DNA from: Panicum virgatum
Lineage: Eukaryota; Streptophyta; Magnoliopsida; Poales; Poaceae
NCBI RefSeq assembly: GCF_016808335.1
Contig: NC_053141.1
Location: 8,335,785-8,399,784 of the forward strand
Length of the DNA stretch: 64,000 nucleotides
Reading direction: 5' to 3'
Part shown: one piece after another, positions 44,502-55,726 of the stretch
How positions within the stretch are numbered: position 1 is the stretch's first letter
How the letters are laid out: each line of letters opens with the position of its first letter
The notes under the pieces: generated by a model
What the model was told of the DNA's origin: nothing
Databases searched by the model: none
The model's input: the letters and a program-made list of their open reading frames with translations, nothing else
Position numbers and translations under genes: made by a program

Positions 44502-44779
44502 CTGCGATATCTGGACCGGAAGATCATAAAAGACGCAGAATAATAAAGGGGCCGATGGCGTGCATCGGCCGATTTCATTTCATTTTGACTTGAAAATTTT
44601 ATATATTTTTGTTGCTGATTGCTGGAATCGGCTCTACAATTGGGGCAAGAATATAGCCCCTCAAAAAGGGGCCGATCGATAGGATCGGCCATATTCTAGG
44701 TAGACCTTTTCATGCGTCGTCGCCGATTGCTGGAAGAGCATAACCCTGTTTTTTGACTGGTTGACAAAACGCCAGCCTT

Positions 44780-45240
44780 GCTCCTTTCTGAATGTCATGC
44801 ACTCGATACCTTCTCCCCACCAGCTTAGAGGATCTGCCACTATCACATCGTAGGAGTCGTCAGCTTGTACCACCACCACTTCATCGCCATCCCACTACAT
44901 CAAGCACTGATGCATGGTGGACGGCATGCAATAGTTGGTGTGGATCCAATCTCGGCCGAGCAGGGCCGAGTAGCACCCATCAGAGTCCACGACGAAGAAA
45001 GAGGTGCTGACCGTCTTGTGGCCAATGGTCAGGTCAACGTTGAGGACCCCCTTTGCTGGCGTGGGGTTGCCCTTGAAGTCATTCAGGACAACATTGGTCT
45101 TGACCAAGTCCTCCTCTGTCCTGCCGATCTTGCGGCGCACCGCGTATGGTAGGAGATTCACCGCCGTGCTGGTATCCACCATCATCCGATTGACCAGCTT
45201 ACCATTGATGTAGCCCTTGAGGTAGAGCGACTTCAGGTGA
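44780..45240 (-). pseudogene. Tat-2 aspartic protease, altered active site
   Basis: Readable from KGYINGKLVNRM through MVDTSTAVNLLPYAVRR, GVLNVDLTIGHKTV and LLGRDWIHTNYCMPSTMHQC. The catalytic DTG is DTS here, which should damage the enzyme. It matches the Tat-1 protease along its length. Downstream (44661-44879) a linker with ADDSYDVIVADPLSWW follows, before pol sequence is lost. Confidence 0.8.
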
Positions 45241-48107
45241 CGGTGACTTCAGGTGACGGTACTTCTTGTCGGCGGGCTTCTCGAAGATTACAGCTGCAGG
45301 CCCCAGATTGAGCTGGGCCACTATTTCTTGGTTCGGCTGCGGGCTGCGGAACTCCTCCGGGAGGAAGAAGACCATGTTCACATCGGCCGATGATCCTGCC
45401 CTTCGTTAGCCTGATGAGGTGCTTGACGTAGCCGCTACTGGATCGGCCGATGCACTTGCGTTGGCCACCGACGCCGTCGGCTGAACCCTCCTCCAGACCA
45501 TACTGTGCATCCTACGAGGGGGAGGGATGGCCGCTGGCCCAGAGCTTACCTGTCCGAGGAGCCGAAGGTAGTGTTCTTCGGCTTGTTCAAGGCTGCGTAG
45601 CCTCTGGACTCTCCGTTTTTGCGATCTGGAGAGCCCGTCTGGGCACCACCGAGGGAGGTGGCACTCGTCATGCTTACGCCTGGATTCTTCTTGTGGAGGC
45701 CGCTCAGGCGATGCGCAGCGCGATTGGGACGGCGACGGGCGTTCGAGCCTTTGGAACACCGATGGCCGCCGATCCTCGGGCCGTCGGGTGGAGCACTCCG
45801 GGCAGTACTAGAAGAATGGGCACTCCCAATGTGCACTAGCTCCTCTGTTGTCGTGGTTCTCTTCACGACGCCGCTCGTGATGGAGGCGTCCCTCCTGCTG
45901 ATGTTGTGCTTCACGGCGGCGATCCCCACTGCATGAGTGTCGACGCGGGCTGCGGTAGGGCCTGTGTCCTCTGTCGTCCGGCCCGCGACGGTAGGCGCAC
46001 CGGTCGTCACTATGTCGGCCTTCATCTTGTTGGCGCTCTGGTCTCGCGTACAAGCCGATCAGCGCCCCAGAGTTGGGTCGCGACCGGCGGTTCCTGGCGA
46101 TCTCCTCTGCTGACACGTGACACTCGGGCTTGAACTCCATGAGCCGATCGACATCAGGATCGGCTTTCTCTTTTCCTTTGGCACTGTGCGCGGATGTCAC
46201 CATATTAATCGAAGGGAAAAGACATGTATCGTTCTCACCGCGCGCAGCTCTGGCAATGATGCGTCCTTGCTCGACCGAACTCTGCATCCGCTGGAAGGAT
46301 GCAGGGGATGCGTGAGGCTGAAGCAGTTGTGATGCGGGCTCGGCATCCACCATGTTGACATTCGGGAACGGTGTCTTATCGACCTTCATCTGGTTCCGCA
46401 TGTACACCAGACGCCCTTGCTCGATGGCATTCTGTATCTGCTGGCGTAGGGCTTTGCAGTCGACCGTCTGATGGGAGTCGTCCGTCTTATGCCACTTACA
46501 GTACTTGCGCCCTTTGAGCTAGTTGGCCGAGGGAATTTGGTGCCCGGCCGTGAGCTCAAATTGCTTTTCCTTGAGGAGCAGGTTAAAGATCTGCTCCGCC
46601 TTGGTGATGTCGAAGTCGTAGCTGATCGCCGTCTCGGGGCGCTTGACCCAAGGGCAAGGTAAAGGCTGAGATGCCTTGGCCCATTGGACGACCGACACAT
46701 CGGCCTCATCGGTCGATTCCTCCTCGGTAGCCTGGAAGTAGGCAACCAGCTTCCGCGGCTTCTCTGCATACATATCAGGATGTAAACGTAGACGCCTTTG
46801 GTGACCCAGGAGAGGCCACCGTAATCAAGCTCCGCCAAATTCCTCTCCGATAGGTGGAGAGAGTAACATATGTTGCGGTCCTCGCGGAAGCGCTGAATGT
46901 ACTGGTTCACGGTTTCCCCCATGCGCTGACGGAGGGCCGTGAGATATGACAATGTAGCCTCGTCGGAGCCGGAGAAGAACTGGGCATGGAACTATTCTTC
47001 CAGCTGCTTCCACGTGGTGATGGATCCCGGCGCCAGAGAGGTGTACCAACCGAACGCTGGTCCGGTAAGTGACAGAGCAAAGAGTCAAATCTTCACGTGC
47101 TCGGCTGCAGCTGCGACGCCAAGTTGAGCCGTATATCGGCTGATGTGCTCCACCGTTCTAGTGCTGTCATTGCCACTGAACTTGGAGAACTCTGGCACCT
47201 TGAACTTGGGTGGCGGCGGCAGCTGGTCGTATACCTCTGGATAGGGCTTGGAGTAGGTGATGGTACCCCTCTTCAGGGCGTTTCCAAACTGATTCCTCAG
47301 GATCTCAGTCAGCTGATACTGGAGGCTTCCCGTCCCTGCGCCAAGGGACTGACTAGCCTGGTTGTGAGAAACCGGACCTATTGCATACTGGCTCGGCCAA
47401 GCCAGTAGTTCCTGATCGGCAGGTTTATCCTTGCCGACGGCTATGCGGTTGCTGGTGCTGACCTCTTTGGTCGGCGGTTGCCGACGGTAAGGTTGCTCGT
47501 CTGCCCGCAGAGGCCTGTAGCGGAGCTGGCAGATGTACCCCTTTGGTATGACTGTCGACAGCTCCTCGTAGCAAGTTGACCTGTCCTGCGGGTCCTGCGG
47601 TGCGTAGAGGACGAACTCGGCTTTTGTCCCCTCAGGAGCATTGATCTGAGGGACTTGGAGTGGACGCGTGTAGAACTTCTTTTCTCCGCCATGGGAGTTG
47701 ATTACTGGGCCGATGTCTTGGTCATGTTCACCGGCCAACACAAACTTGACAACGCGCGCCATGACGTTGTCCATGGAGTTGATGATGACTTCAGTCTGCT
47801 GGATGATGGCATGATGGATCATGTAGTTGATCTCTTGCCGAAGTGCCTGGCTTCGCTCCTCCAAAGGTACAGACAGGTCGATCCCGCTGAGAGCCGACTC
47901 TGGATCGCCGATGTACCTGATTCCTCCATTGTGGGTCCATGTGTACTGCTTGAGGACTTCTTTGCCCAGGTCAGCCATGACCTGGTTGTACTTGCGCTTG
48001 TGTTCCGCCGTGAGGTCGTCCAGCGTCGGTGGGCCGGACTTCCCCTCGGGAAGGAAGTTGTTGTCGTCCTGCTCGTCGTCCTTGGATGTGGACGCCTTTT
48101 GAGGCAT
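45241..48107 (-). pseudogene. Tat-2 gag, degenerate
   Basis: The probable start is the ATG at 48107 (MPQKASTSKDDE), 58 bases inside the 5' LTR edge. The first 340 codons are open to about 47085: LTAEHKRKYNQVMADLG, VPLEERSQALRQEINYM, then a proline-rich stretch and KVPEFSKFSGND, the start of the retrotrans-gag domain. The rest is in several frames: LTALRQRMGETVNQYIQRF near 46930, then AHWECPFF near 45810-45830, the Cys/His region, and a linker to protease. N-terminal similarity to Tat-1 gag is clear. Stops and shifts prevent a full product. Confidence 0.75.
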
Positions 48108-48140
48108 GCTGACGGAGTCGATGGTGTTGTCGTTGACGTG

Positions 48141-48158
48141 GTCCCACTGGGCGTGCCA
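48141..48158 (-). other. Tat-2 primer-binding site
   Basis: On the minus strand TGGCACGCCCAGTGGGAC, six bases inside the 5' LTR boundary at 48165. It differs at one base from the Tat-1 site. Confidence 0.75.
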
Positions 48159-48164
48159 AAACTG

Positions 48165-49329
48165 TGTTGCCGTGGGAAAATCACCGACGGACGGGGCGTC
48201 TGGCGGGCAACACAGCGAGCGGAGCTGGGAGATCGGGCTGCTGCTACCCTCGTCTCTCCTAGCGCGGCTCGTTGGTCGGCTCTTGGTGTTGCGGGCGTGC
48301 CACCTGGCTTGACCTGTAGCCAGGAAGGGGTGAGTGGTGAGGCTTTCGTCTCCTGCTTTCCCTGCGTCACACAAGATAAAGCGTTAAATTCCTGCCGATC
48401 GCCCGGATCGGCAAACTGTGAGCCCGGCTGCTCTGTATCGGCACAATCAGCCGATTCAGAGACGTTCAGAGGATATCGACATATTTGCCGATTGAAGATG
48501 CGATCGATAAACAGCATGTAAAACGCATCTGTAATAGATAAAAGCTGCTCCAGAACATGATATAAATAAATCTACCTATCCAAATTGGCTCTTGCTACGT
48601 ACGACATAGAACGATCTAAGCATACGTGAGCATAGCCAGGATCTCCAAAGAAACCCATCCACACAGATAGATCCAATCTAAGACATACCGGGCAGATATA
48701 GCGGATGTTGAGCGAATCCTTATTGATTAAGGACGAACAGTAACGGATCGGATCTACCGGACGAAACAGAGCAAGGCGTCATCCCTGTACGAATCGGCTC
48801 TATGACACGCTGGGTGAACAGGAAACTAGCCGATTCTGTGCACAAGGATGACACGGTGAATGCAAAAATTAAGCAACGATAAAGCACGATCGATCTACTA
48901 AAACCATGCTGCAAACACCAGGATAAGTAGCAGATCTCGCCATCAAAAACGCTTCCGCACGAGATCCACCAAGGTAACGAGGCATTGAGCCGTGATGCTC
49001 TAAGGAAGATCCTTAGAGCCGCATGGCGCTTACCTCGAGGTTAACCCTAACGCGATTAGGGCTGGCGATGCGCCGAGAGAGAGTTGTAGACAACCACTGC
49101 TGTGGGAACGTTTGCCGTCAATCTTTATTCATCGGGTATGGTTACATATTTATAGCTTGTATTCTTGACGGACAAGCTAACAAACCCTAATTTAAACTCA
49201 TAGAAAAACTAATCTATCTCTAAAAAGATACAGATAAACAGGAGCCCATCGCCTCTTCCCTGGACGACCCAAACCGTCCCATGAACAATCTAGGCCCATA
49301 TCAATCTCGGTCAAATTCCGGTGGTAACA
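48165..49329 (-). repeat. Tat-2 5' LTR
   Basis: 1165 bp, TGTTGCCGT..GGTGGTAACA. It matches 36352-37854 except for about 316 bp missing at CCGGGCAG|ATATAGCGG (near 48694) and a second small gap near 49247. Confidence 0.9.
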
Positions 49330-49334
49330 ACCGA

Positions 49335-51128
49335 CACAATATCCAGTCTTGGGAACGACGCAACTGGTGCCCCAGGCACTGGTCCTACCTCTGGGTACAT
49401 CCTAAAACCTGCTATGTTGGCTCAAATGAGGAAATTGTTTGAGCTGGCTTCCCTTTCTCATAATATCCAATGATATTTGTTACTTATAAAAACACACTTT
49501 AATTACCAGCCGTTTTAATTTTTTCTAGATGCATAGTTAAAAATATACATCTAGATATATTTATATCTAGGTGCTTAGCAAAATCTATAAATCCAAGAAG
49601 CTAAAATACCGGTATTTCATACACTGGCCAGTAAATATACTTTAGGATTCTCCGTAGCATAATGCCTAACAGTCAAGACAAAGGGATGCCACTGTTCTCT
49701 GTTAATGTGGGCTAGCTGGCAATGCGGCAATGCCTATAGACGTTTGAATTCGAATGCAAAGCTAGCTGTGAGCTGGCGTTGTGATGCCACTGTTCTCTGT
49801 TAATGTGGGTGCAACTGGGGCCCTATATGATGCATACAGTGATGTCGAGAGAGAGAGAGAGAAAGGCTGACTAGAGTTTGCGGAAAATAACATAGGGGCC
49901 ATGCTTGCCTTTGTTTTTTTAACCCTCATGAGTCATGATCATGACTCATATACATCGATGCAACGTCCTGTACCTGTATGAAATATGAACTTGTACACCT
50001 GCCCGGCACCGTCGTTTTGCCTCCTCTTTGAAACTGAGTGTTTTGGCACGAAAATTCCTAAGAGAGTAGGCAACTCCGATCCTGCAAAATTCGTTCAACA
50101 ACTGAATGACCTCCGATTGTCTGGATGGAGCGTTCTCCCGGAATATTTACAAAATTCGTTCAACAACAAAATTCGTTCTGCAAAATTCGTTCCAAATGCG
50201 GAACAGCTGCAACGCGGTGCCAGGGGGCAGGGGCGGCGTCGACCACCGGTCCACCACCGTACGTCCCAAATGTCAAAGGCGCAGGAGCAAGTCTTCATCA
50301 ATTCCAGCCATCATCAATTCCTGCTTCCGTTTTACACGCCGGGAAGCTCTCGCTCCGTGATTGTCCTGGACGGCGACACTGCCACCTCTTGGACCCAAGG
50401 TAACGTGGAACTGAAGCTGCGGAAAGGACTCGTTCCGAGCTTCCTTTTTTTTTTTCTTCCGCGGCTTCTTTCGTCTTTCCCGTGGGGAGACGCGTTGTAC
50501 TTGCCGGGGAAAGCTCGAGAGCTCCTTTCCGAGCTTAGTACTCTAGCTACAACGCTTGCTCACTCCTCTCTGGTGCAAAAGCTTCATCTGCCAGTGGAAC
50601 GACTAGAGCGCCTGTGGTGTTGCGTTGCGTGTCCCGGACTTTGATTCGTCGTCCAACGGATGCCACGGTCTGGATTCGCTCGATCGATCATGCCTCTTTT
50701 GCATTTGATCTGATTCGATCATCGCAATGCCATTGTCCGTCACGGAAGTCATGTGTTCCTTTGCTTTCGGTGTCCGTTACCTCAATTGTACCGGCGCCAA
50801 GCGCCGACTGGAAGTGTGGGAAAACTGAAAAGCTGGAGCGGAGGGTGTATGAACTCCGGACTCCGGAGAGCTTTTTTTTCGTCAGTTTCAACGAGATAAA
50901 AAGAGAGGGAGGCTCCGGGAGGTAAAGCGCAGCCAAACTTACAGCGAGCAGCAAAGCGGATGTCCGGAAGGCGTAACGGGACGTGTAAGCGGCAGAAAAG
51001 TAAAGCACCGGGTTAAACTTTTCCCTTCTGAAAGTAAAGCACCTGGTTAATCCGACTTTGTAAAAAGATCTCAGTAGAGATGGGCCGGAAGGACTAGTTC
51101 TTTTTCACGTAAGGAAAGCTTGGAATCA
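49335..51128. other. Unassigned interval between Tat-2 and the chromovirus
   Basis: Continues the sequence interrupted by Tat-2. An open tail at 49355-49473 reads NDATGAPGTGPTSGYILKPA.. and ends in TGA, possibly the 3' end of a lost gene. A Stowaway-interior-like AT stretch lies near 49500-49600. A 27-bp direct repeat sits at 49685-49711 and 49783-49809, and a (GA)n run at 49849-49862. The word CAAAATTCGTTC recurs between 50083 and 50190. Open frames at 49985-50925 show no domain. The last five bases AATCA (51124-51128) would be the left target duplication of the next element. Confidence 0.5.
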
Positions 51129-52096
51129 TGTAACATCCCGAAAATTTACTAAAATAAATCATGCGCTAAAAATTTTGTTTCGTCGTTGAGCTCGATCCCC
51201 TTCTTGAATCATCTCCCGCCTGATTTCCTGATACCCCGAGGAACCGAGCCGACATCCAAATCTCCCGCTGTCCCATCCCTGTTTTTCCCCCGACCCGCGC
51301 ATCGCGCTCACGCGCGCCCGGGCACCACGCGTGGCCGACCGCGGCCGCGATCGACGCCGACGCGCTCGCCCCTCTCTCTTCCTCTCTCTATTTCTCTCTC
51401 CCCTCCTTTTTCTTTTCTTTTTCCCATTTTCTTTTTCCCTTTTCTTTTCCCCTCTCCTTCCCTCTCCCTCTCTCTCCTTCCTTTCTTCTCTGCCGCGCGC
51501 GCCTGGCCCGTGCCCTCCCCCTCGCCCTCTGCTCCACCCGACCATGCCCCCAACCGAGCACGCTTTCCTCCTCGGACCGTGCGCACGCACGCCCCCGGGA
51601 CCCCGCTCTCGCGCGCGCTCCCCGACCGCGCTCGCGCGCACCAGCTCAGCGCCGCTCCCTGCCCCGCTCGACCCCGCTCCCGGCCGCTGCCCCGCGCACG
51701 CGCGTGCGCACCGCTGCTGCCCCCCCCCCTCCGCTCACACTGCCGCTGCGCGCACACACGCGCGCCCGCCAGAGTCGAGCCACGCCGCCGCCCGTGCGTG
51801 CTCACACCATCACCTCCCTGTTCCCACACGTTGCAAGGCAGCCCCGCGACCCGAGCCGTGCGCTCGCCCACGCCACACCGCGGCGCCGACCGAACCACGC
51901 CGCCGGTCCCGCTCGCCGTACTCACCCACAGCACCGGCGACCTCCGCACAGCGCCGCCTGCGACGGTTGATGCCTGCGCCGAGGCGTCGCATCACCTCGT
52001 CGCCCGCACGCAAGCGCGCCCCGCCGTTGACGCGCCGCCAGTGCTGCACAGCGCCCGTGTCGCCGCTCGCCTCCCCCTCCACCGACCTAGCTCGCC

Positions 52097-52105
52097 TATA
52101 AAAGG
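52097..52105 (+). promoter_or_regulatory. LTR TATA box
   Basis: TATAAAAGG following the GC-rich U3, repeated at 62474 in the 3' LTR. The transcript would start about 25-30 bases downstream, before the donor-like site at 52243. Confidence 0.7.
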
Positions 52106-53004
52106 CACCCCAGCGTTGCTCACCACCATCTCCGCCGCCCCCTAGCTTCTCCCTAAAGCTTCCAGCACCGCCGCCATCCCCATTGTCACCAAAGCTCCGC
52201 CCAACGCCGTGGGGAGCCATCCCTGAGCCATCCCTAACCAAGGTGAGCGGGCTAAACGGATTCCCGGAGCCCCGTGATGTTTTTCCCCTCCCTATTGCTC
52301 GCCGCCACGCCTCTGGGACGCCGGCCCGGGGTCTCCGCCGCCCGTTGGCCGACGGCCTCCGTGGCCAGGTCACCCTGGACCGCCCCTGGCCGAGCTGCGG
52401 CTGGGAATCGGTTCCCGGCGCCGCCCGGCTCCTTTTCCCCCTTCCTGAGGCCGCCGCCGAGCTCCAGGGCCGCCGGCCCAAGGCCGCCGGCGCCCTGAGC
52501 ACCCCTCCCCTGTTTCCCAGCGCAAGGATGAAAAAGGCAGGGCAATTTTGCCCAAAGGCCCCTGGCCTTCTTTCCTTTTTCCTAAGAGTCCTCCCACCTT
52601 TTGTACCATTTGCAAAGGAAACCCTGCCCTTTACCATATTTCAAAATAAATCCCTTCCACATATAAACGTAATTCTAATTATGCCCTTAACCCTTCCCAA
52701 AATAGTCCAGATATTTCTAGAAATTACAACCAGGTCCCTACCTCCTCAAGAATAATTACAACTAAGCCCCGACCCCCTTGTCCGGCAACAAACCTTTACT
52801 AAACCTATCATTTCATGTACCAAACAACTTCGGATCTACCTAAAATTTTACCACGCCTCTCTTAACTCAGTTTTGGCCATATCATTCAGAAACCATTCAA
52901 AAATAATACTCTATACTCTATATGTCATGTGTCCCCGTTTCGAGCTCGACGACAAATCTTTATTTTCTGTGTTTTGATTGTGTGCTTGTTTGTGTGCGCT
53001 GAAG

Positions 53005-54245
53005 ACCACGGAGTGAACGAAGGAGAACCCGTTGACGAGCAGTGCTGTGAGCAGGAGAACGAGGACCCGTTCCGCGACCCCGAGCCCGAAGGACAAGACC
53101 TCCCCGAAGGCTACGAAGACGGCAAGTTCAATCCCATCCTTTGATGCATGTTTCTGTCCTAGTTTTTATAAACACAACCCAATGGCCTATTTTATAAAAT
53201 TGCATATGTTTTGCTTGCATGAAAACACGGTTGGATAGCCACCCCTTGTTTTGTGATGACCATTCCTTGACCACCTAGATTAATGTCTGATTTTGCTTGG
53301 ACGTTAATCGATATTAGAACGCTTATGACTTTATTCATAATACTATTTTATAAAGAAAATGTGTGCGTGTGGGATGGGATAAATGTGGTGTTTTTGTAAA
53401 GAAAGTGAGGACAGGATGGACGGCATTTCTGTGTGAATTGCCGATTGGTGTGCTTATGCCTGTGTGGCAGGGCAAAGAAGGGAGATATCCATCTTGTCGT
53501 GTCTAAGGACCGAGTTGGTGTGTCATCTCACCTAACTCCACTATCGTGCAAACCACTCGACCGTTGAATGGGCAACGGCGTAGCATAAATCCCACTAGTT
53601 GGTGTGGTAGCCATCAGGAGAGCTGAGAGCAACGGGTGACTAAGGAAAAGGGATAAGCCCCGAGTGACTTGTGCCCGGTTATACCTAAGTGAACGGTCAA
53701 TGACCCCTTGGTGCATCCCGTGATGGCTAGTCAGGCTTAGCTATGGTGGGTAATGGCTATGTTGGGATCTACACCGACACGACGGTGTTCGAGTTGTGGT
53801 ATCCTACTTGTGGGTAAAGTTGCACACCTCTGCAGAGTTAAGAATCTATTCGAATAGTCCGTGCCCACGGTATTGGGTGAGTTACGGTGTGGTCACATAA
53901 CTAGTGTTTCATTGGGATGGGCTGGTGTGAGTTGTTTTGGAATTGTGTCCGGCAGTTGTGCCGTGTGCTACGACAGACGGGGAGTCCGGTAGCAGTTTAA
54001 AACTTGAATTCCGTGTTACTACAAAAACTGATTTCTAAAAGGTTTTCTGTAAAATAAACCCCTGCACAAAATACAGTCTTTCTGCAAACTAAACCGTAAC
54101 CGTATCCTTGATTTACCCATGCATATTATTCTGTTATAATCCCCCTCCGTGGGTGTGGTTAGACTTGCTGAGTACGTTTGTACTCACCCCACTCTTACTT
54201 TTTACAGAAGAAGACCCAGACTTCGTACCAGACGACGCCGAGTAG
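53005..54245 (+). other. Split acidic mini-ORF inside the LTR
   Basis: Part 1 (53005-53121) follows an AG and reads DHGVNEGEPVDEQCCEQ.. to LPEGYED. It stops one base into a codon at G|GCAAGTTC, a GC-type donor. Part 2 (54208-54245) follows CTTACTTTTTACAG and reads, in phase, EEDPDFVPDDAE then TAG at 54243. Both parts are strongly acidic. The same part 1 is in the 3' LTR (ending 63499) with one Gly/Glu difference. The related layout in the solo LTR at 39688-41817 suggests a conserved exon pair. No ATG is seen in frame upstream, so translation is unproven. Confidence 0.5.
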
Positions 54246-54515
54246 GGTTATCATTCTACACCCAACCTTGCTTGTGGTACCGGCCCTGTCGAGATGCCTC
54301 CGCTGTCGCAGTACTCTGAGCCCGTGGTAGACCCTATGTGGTTTGCGGTCTGGTGTTATGTCGTAGCTTGGTTAGTTATTATTATTATCTGTATCGAGTG
54401 TCCTCCAAGGTTTGTACGGTTTTGAACTATCTGATGTAATAAATGTGGCATCAGCCTCCTGGGACTGATGTTTTGCATCACATTTAAGTCTTCTATTATG
54501 AGGGGACGCTTTAGG

Positions 54516-54527
54516 TGGTATCAGAGC
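54516..54527 (+). other. Chromovirus primer-binding site
   Basis: TGGTATCAGAGC, complementary to the 3' end of initiator methionine tRNA and the standard PBS of plant Ty3/gypsy chromoviruses. It lies two to three bases after the LTR end. Confidence 0.9.
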
Positions 54528-54654
54528 CGTAGGTTGGCCGTAGGACGTGACCCTAGGAGCGAAACCCGTTTTCAGGACCTATCACCTTAGGACTTTTCTA
54601 TCCTTAATCCTTTCCTCACACAAACTCTTACCTTTGGTTCTTGCCCTGTTCCAG

Positions 54655-55575
54655 ATGGCTGACGATGGATGGATCGGCGGAATCTGTTTCGCAGAGCCCG
54701 GCCTTCCTAAGTTATTAATACTCAGCCTGGAACGCATTGGAGTTGTGGATCCGCCAGAGTTTCTTTATCGAGAGTACGACTCCAAGGGCACTCTTCGGTG
54801 TGACCTGATGATCTTCATAGCAAGGAGCACCCGCTACCCTGATGTGGAACCTTGGTTCATCTCCACCACTGGATTCCGGTTCCCGGACACTTATCGAAAA
54901 GCCGCCCGCAAAGCTCTACGACGTCTACGTGTGATCTACAGGCATCACCTCCAGTGGACTCCTATGGGATTTTTTCCGCCGACTGAAGGAAGAGGACGCA
55001 CATGTATTGCTAGGATGAGAGGACTTGGAAGAGAAGAAGAAGACCTAGAAGACACGGTCTCTCACCTATCTATCTATCTCACCGGCCTGGATGAGCTCTA
55101 TCGCGAGCAAGCAGCACAACTGAAGCAGCAAGTCCACAGAGCAGAAAAGGCAACCCAGGAGCTGGATGAACAACGGTCGAGGACCGTACATGCCGAGTAT
55201 TCCCTAGCCGCCCTCCAAGTCCAAATGGATGAAAAAGAGGAAGAACTGGAAGAACAGCGGGCAAGAGCCACACGCGCCGAGGATTCGCTAGCCGCTCTCC
55301 AAGCTCGGATGCGGAAGTACGAGGCCCGCTGGGGAATAGGTGGATGGATAGAAGAAGACGAAGAAGAAGAACCCGAAGAGGCTCAATGGGATGTAGGCAT
55401 TCAGGCCGAAGAGGAAGAGCCCATGGAAACCCATTGGGATGTTGGAACTCAAACTGAAGAAGAAGAACCTGAAGAAACCCACTGGGATAAAGGAACTCAG
55501 ACCGAGGATGACATGATGGATCAGTATCTCCCACTAAAGAAGCGCCCTCTTAGGATCGAGGAAGAGTCTCCATGA
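54655..55575 (+). CDS. Accessory ORF-a of the chromovirus
   Basis: ATG at 54655 directly follows CTGTTCCAG, an acceptor-like site; 306 residues to TGA at 55573. Residues about 1-110 form a compact domain (MADDGWIGG.., PEFLYREYDSKGTLRC, STTGFRFPDTYRKAARKALRRL). Its predicted order is helix, three strands, helix, which resembles a dsRNA-binding domain. Residues about 140-225 are a Glu/Gln/Arg coiled coil with an internal repeat (EQRSRT.. / EQRARATRAEDSLAAL). The C-terminus has three acidic repeats with WDVGIQAE, WDVGTQTE and WDKGTQTE. It is paralogous to the next ORF. No stop or shift breaks it. Function unknown; RNA binding is inference from fold pattern. Confidence 0.75.
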   Translation: MADDGWIGGICFAEPGLPKLLILSLERIGVVDPPEFLYREYDSKGTLRCDLMIFIARSTRYPDVEPWFISTTGFRFPDTYRKAARKALRRLRVIYRHHLQWTPMGFFPPTEGRGRTCIARMRGLGREEEDLEDTVSHLSIYLTGLDELYREQAAQLKQQVHRAEKATQELDEQRSRTVHAEYSLAALQVQMDEKEEELEEQRARATRAEDSLAALQARMRKYEARWGIGGWIEEDEEEEPEEAQWDVGIQAEEEEPMETHWDVGTQTEEEEPEETHWDKGTQTEDDMMDQYLPLKKRPLRIEEESP

Positions 55576-55726
55576 TAGGAGTTGTCTCCAAGCTAGAACC
55601 TTTGCTCTAATAATAATCATGTACCCATGAAGTTGTACCCCCCCATGATGCCATAAATAAAAATCATCTACCCCTTTGTGTACCTCAAATAATTGTGCAA
55701 GTTTTTCACCATATCTTTGTTTTCAG

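Larger units (their letters stand above)
36352..49329 (-). mobile_element. Tat-2: defective Tat-lineage retrotransposon
   Basis: LTRs are 36352-37854 and 48165-49329, with perfect target duplications ACCGA (36347-36351 and 49330-49334). Minus-strand order is 5' LTR, PBS, gag, protease, then a remnant of the RNase H-integrase junction. RT, RNase H and integrase are missing. The 3' half again carries antisense genes: a serine-rich ORF and a plant-mobile-domain gene, the latter split by a nested solo LTR. Lacking pol, it would need enzymes supplied by another Tat element. Confidence 0.9.
51129..54513 (+). repeat. Chromovirus 5' LTR
   Basis: Starts TGTAACATCCCGAAA and ends just before the PBS. 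The U3 part is extremely GC- and CT-rich (51300-52100). TATAAAAGG lies at 52097-52105, a donor-like CCAAG|GTGAGC at 52242/52243, and a split acidic mini-ORF at 53005-54245. Long open frames at 51186-52755 on both strands are compositional and are not called as genes. Confidence 0.85.

Noticed and set aside
50871..50925. ORF 50614-50925 and 49985-50644 as genes
   Set aside because: No homology recognised, no supporting splice sites or conserved composition, and they overlap simple repeated words.
51186..52755. Long open frames on both strands in the 5' LTR (repeated at 61572-63133)
   Set aside because: They are open in several frames at once because the U3 region is extremely GC/CT-rich; products are Pro/Arg/Ala/Ser low complexity with no domain. 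Repetition is simply the second LTR.
52929..53144. Apparent signal peptide (IFIFCVLIVCLFVCA) ahead of the acidic mini-ORF
   Set aside because: The open frame starts at GTG and has no ATG in phase. The hydrophobic stretch comes from T/G-rich sequence just before an acceptor-like AG, so it is more likely intron than coding.
55079..55534. Minus-strand ORF opposite accessory ORF-a
   Set aside because: Shadow of the Glu-rich coding strand, giving Leu/Pro-rich reverse translation.
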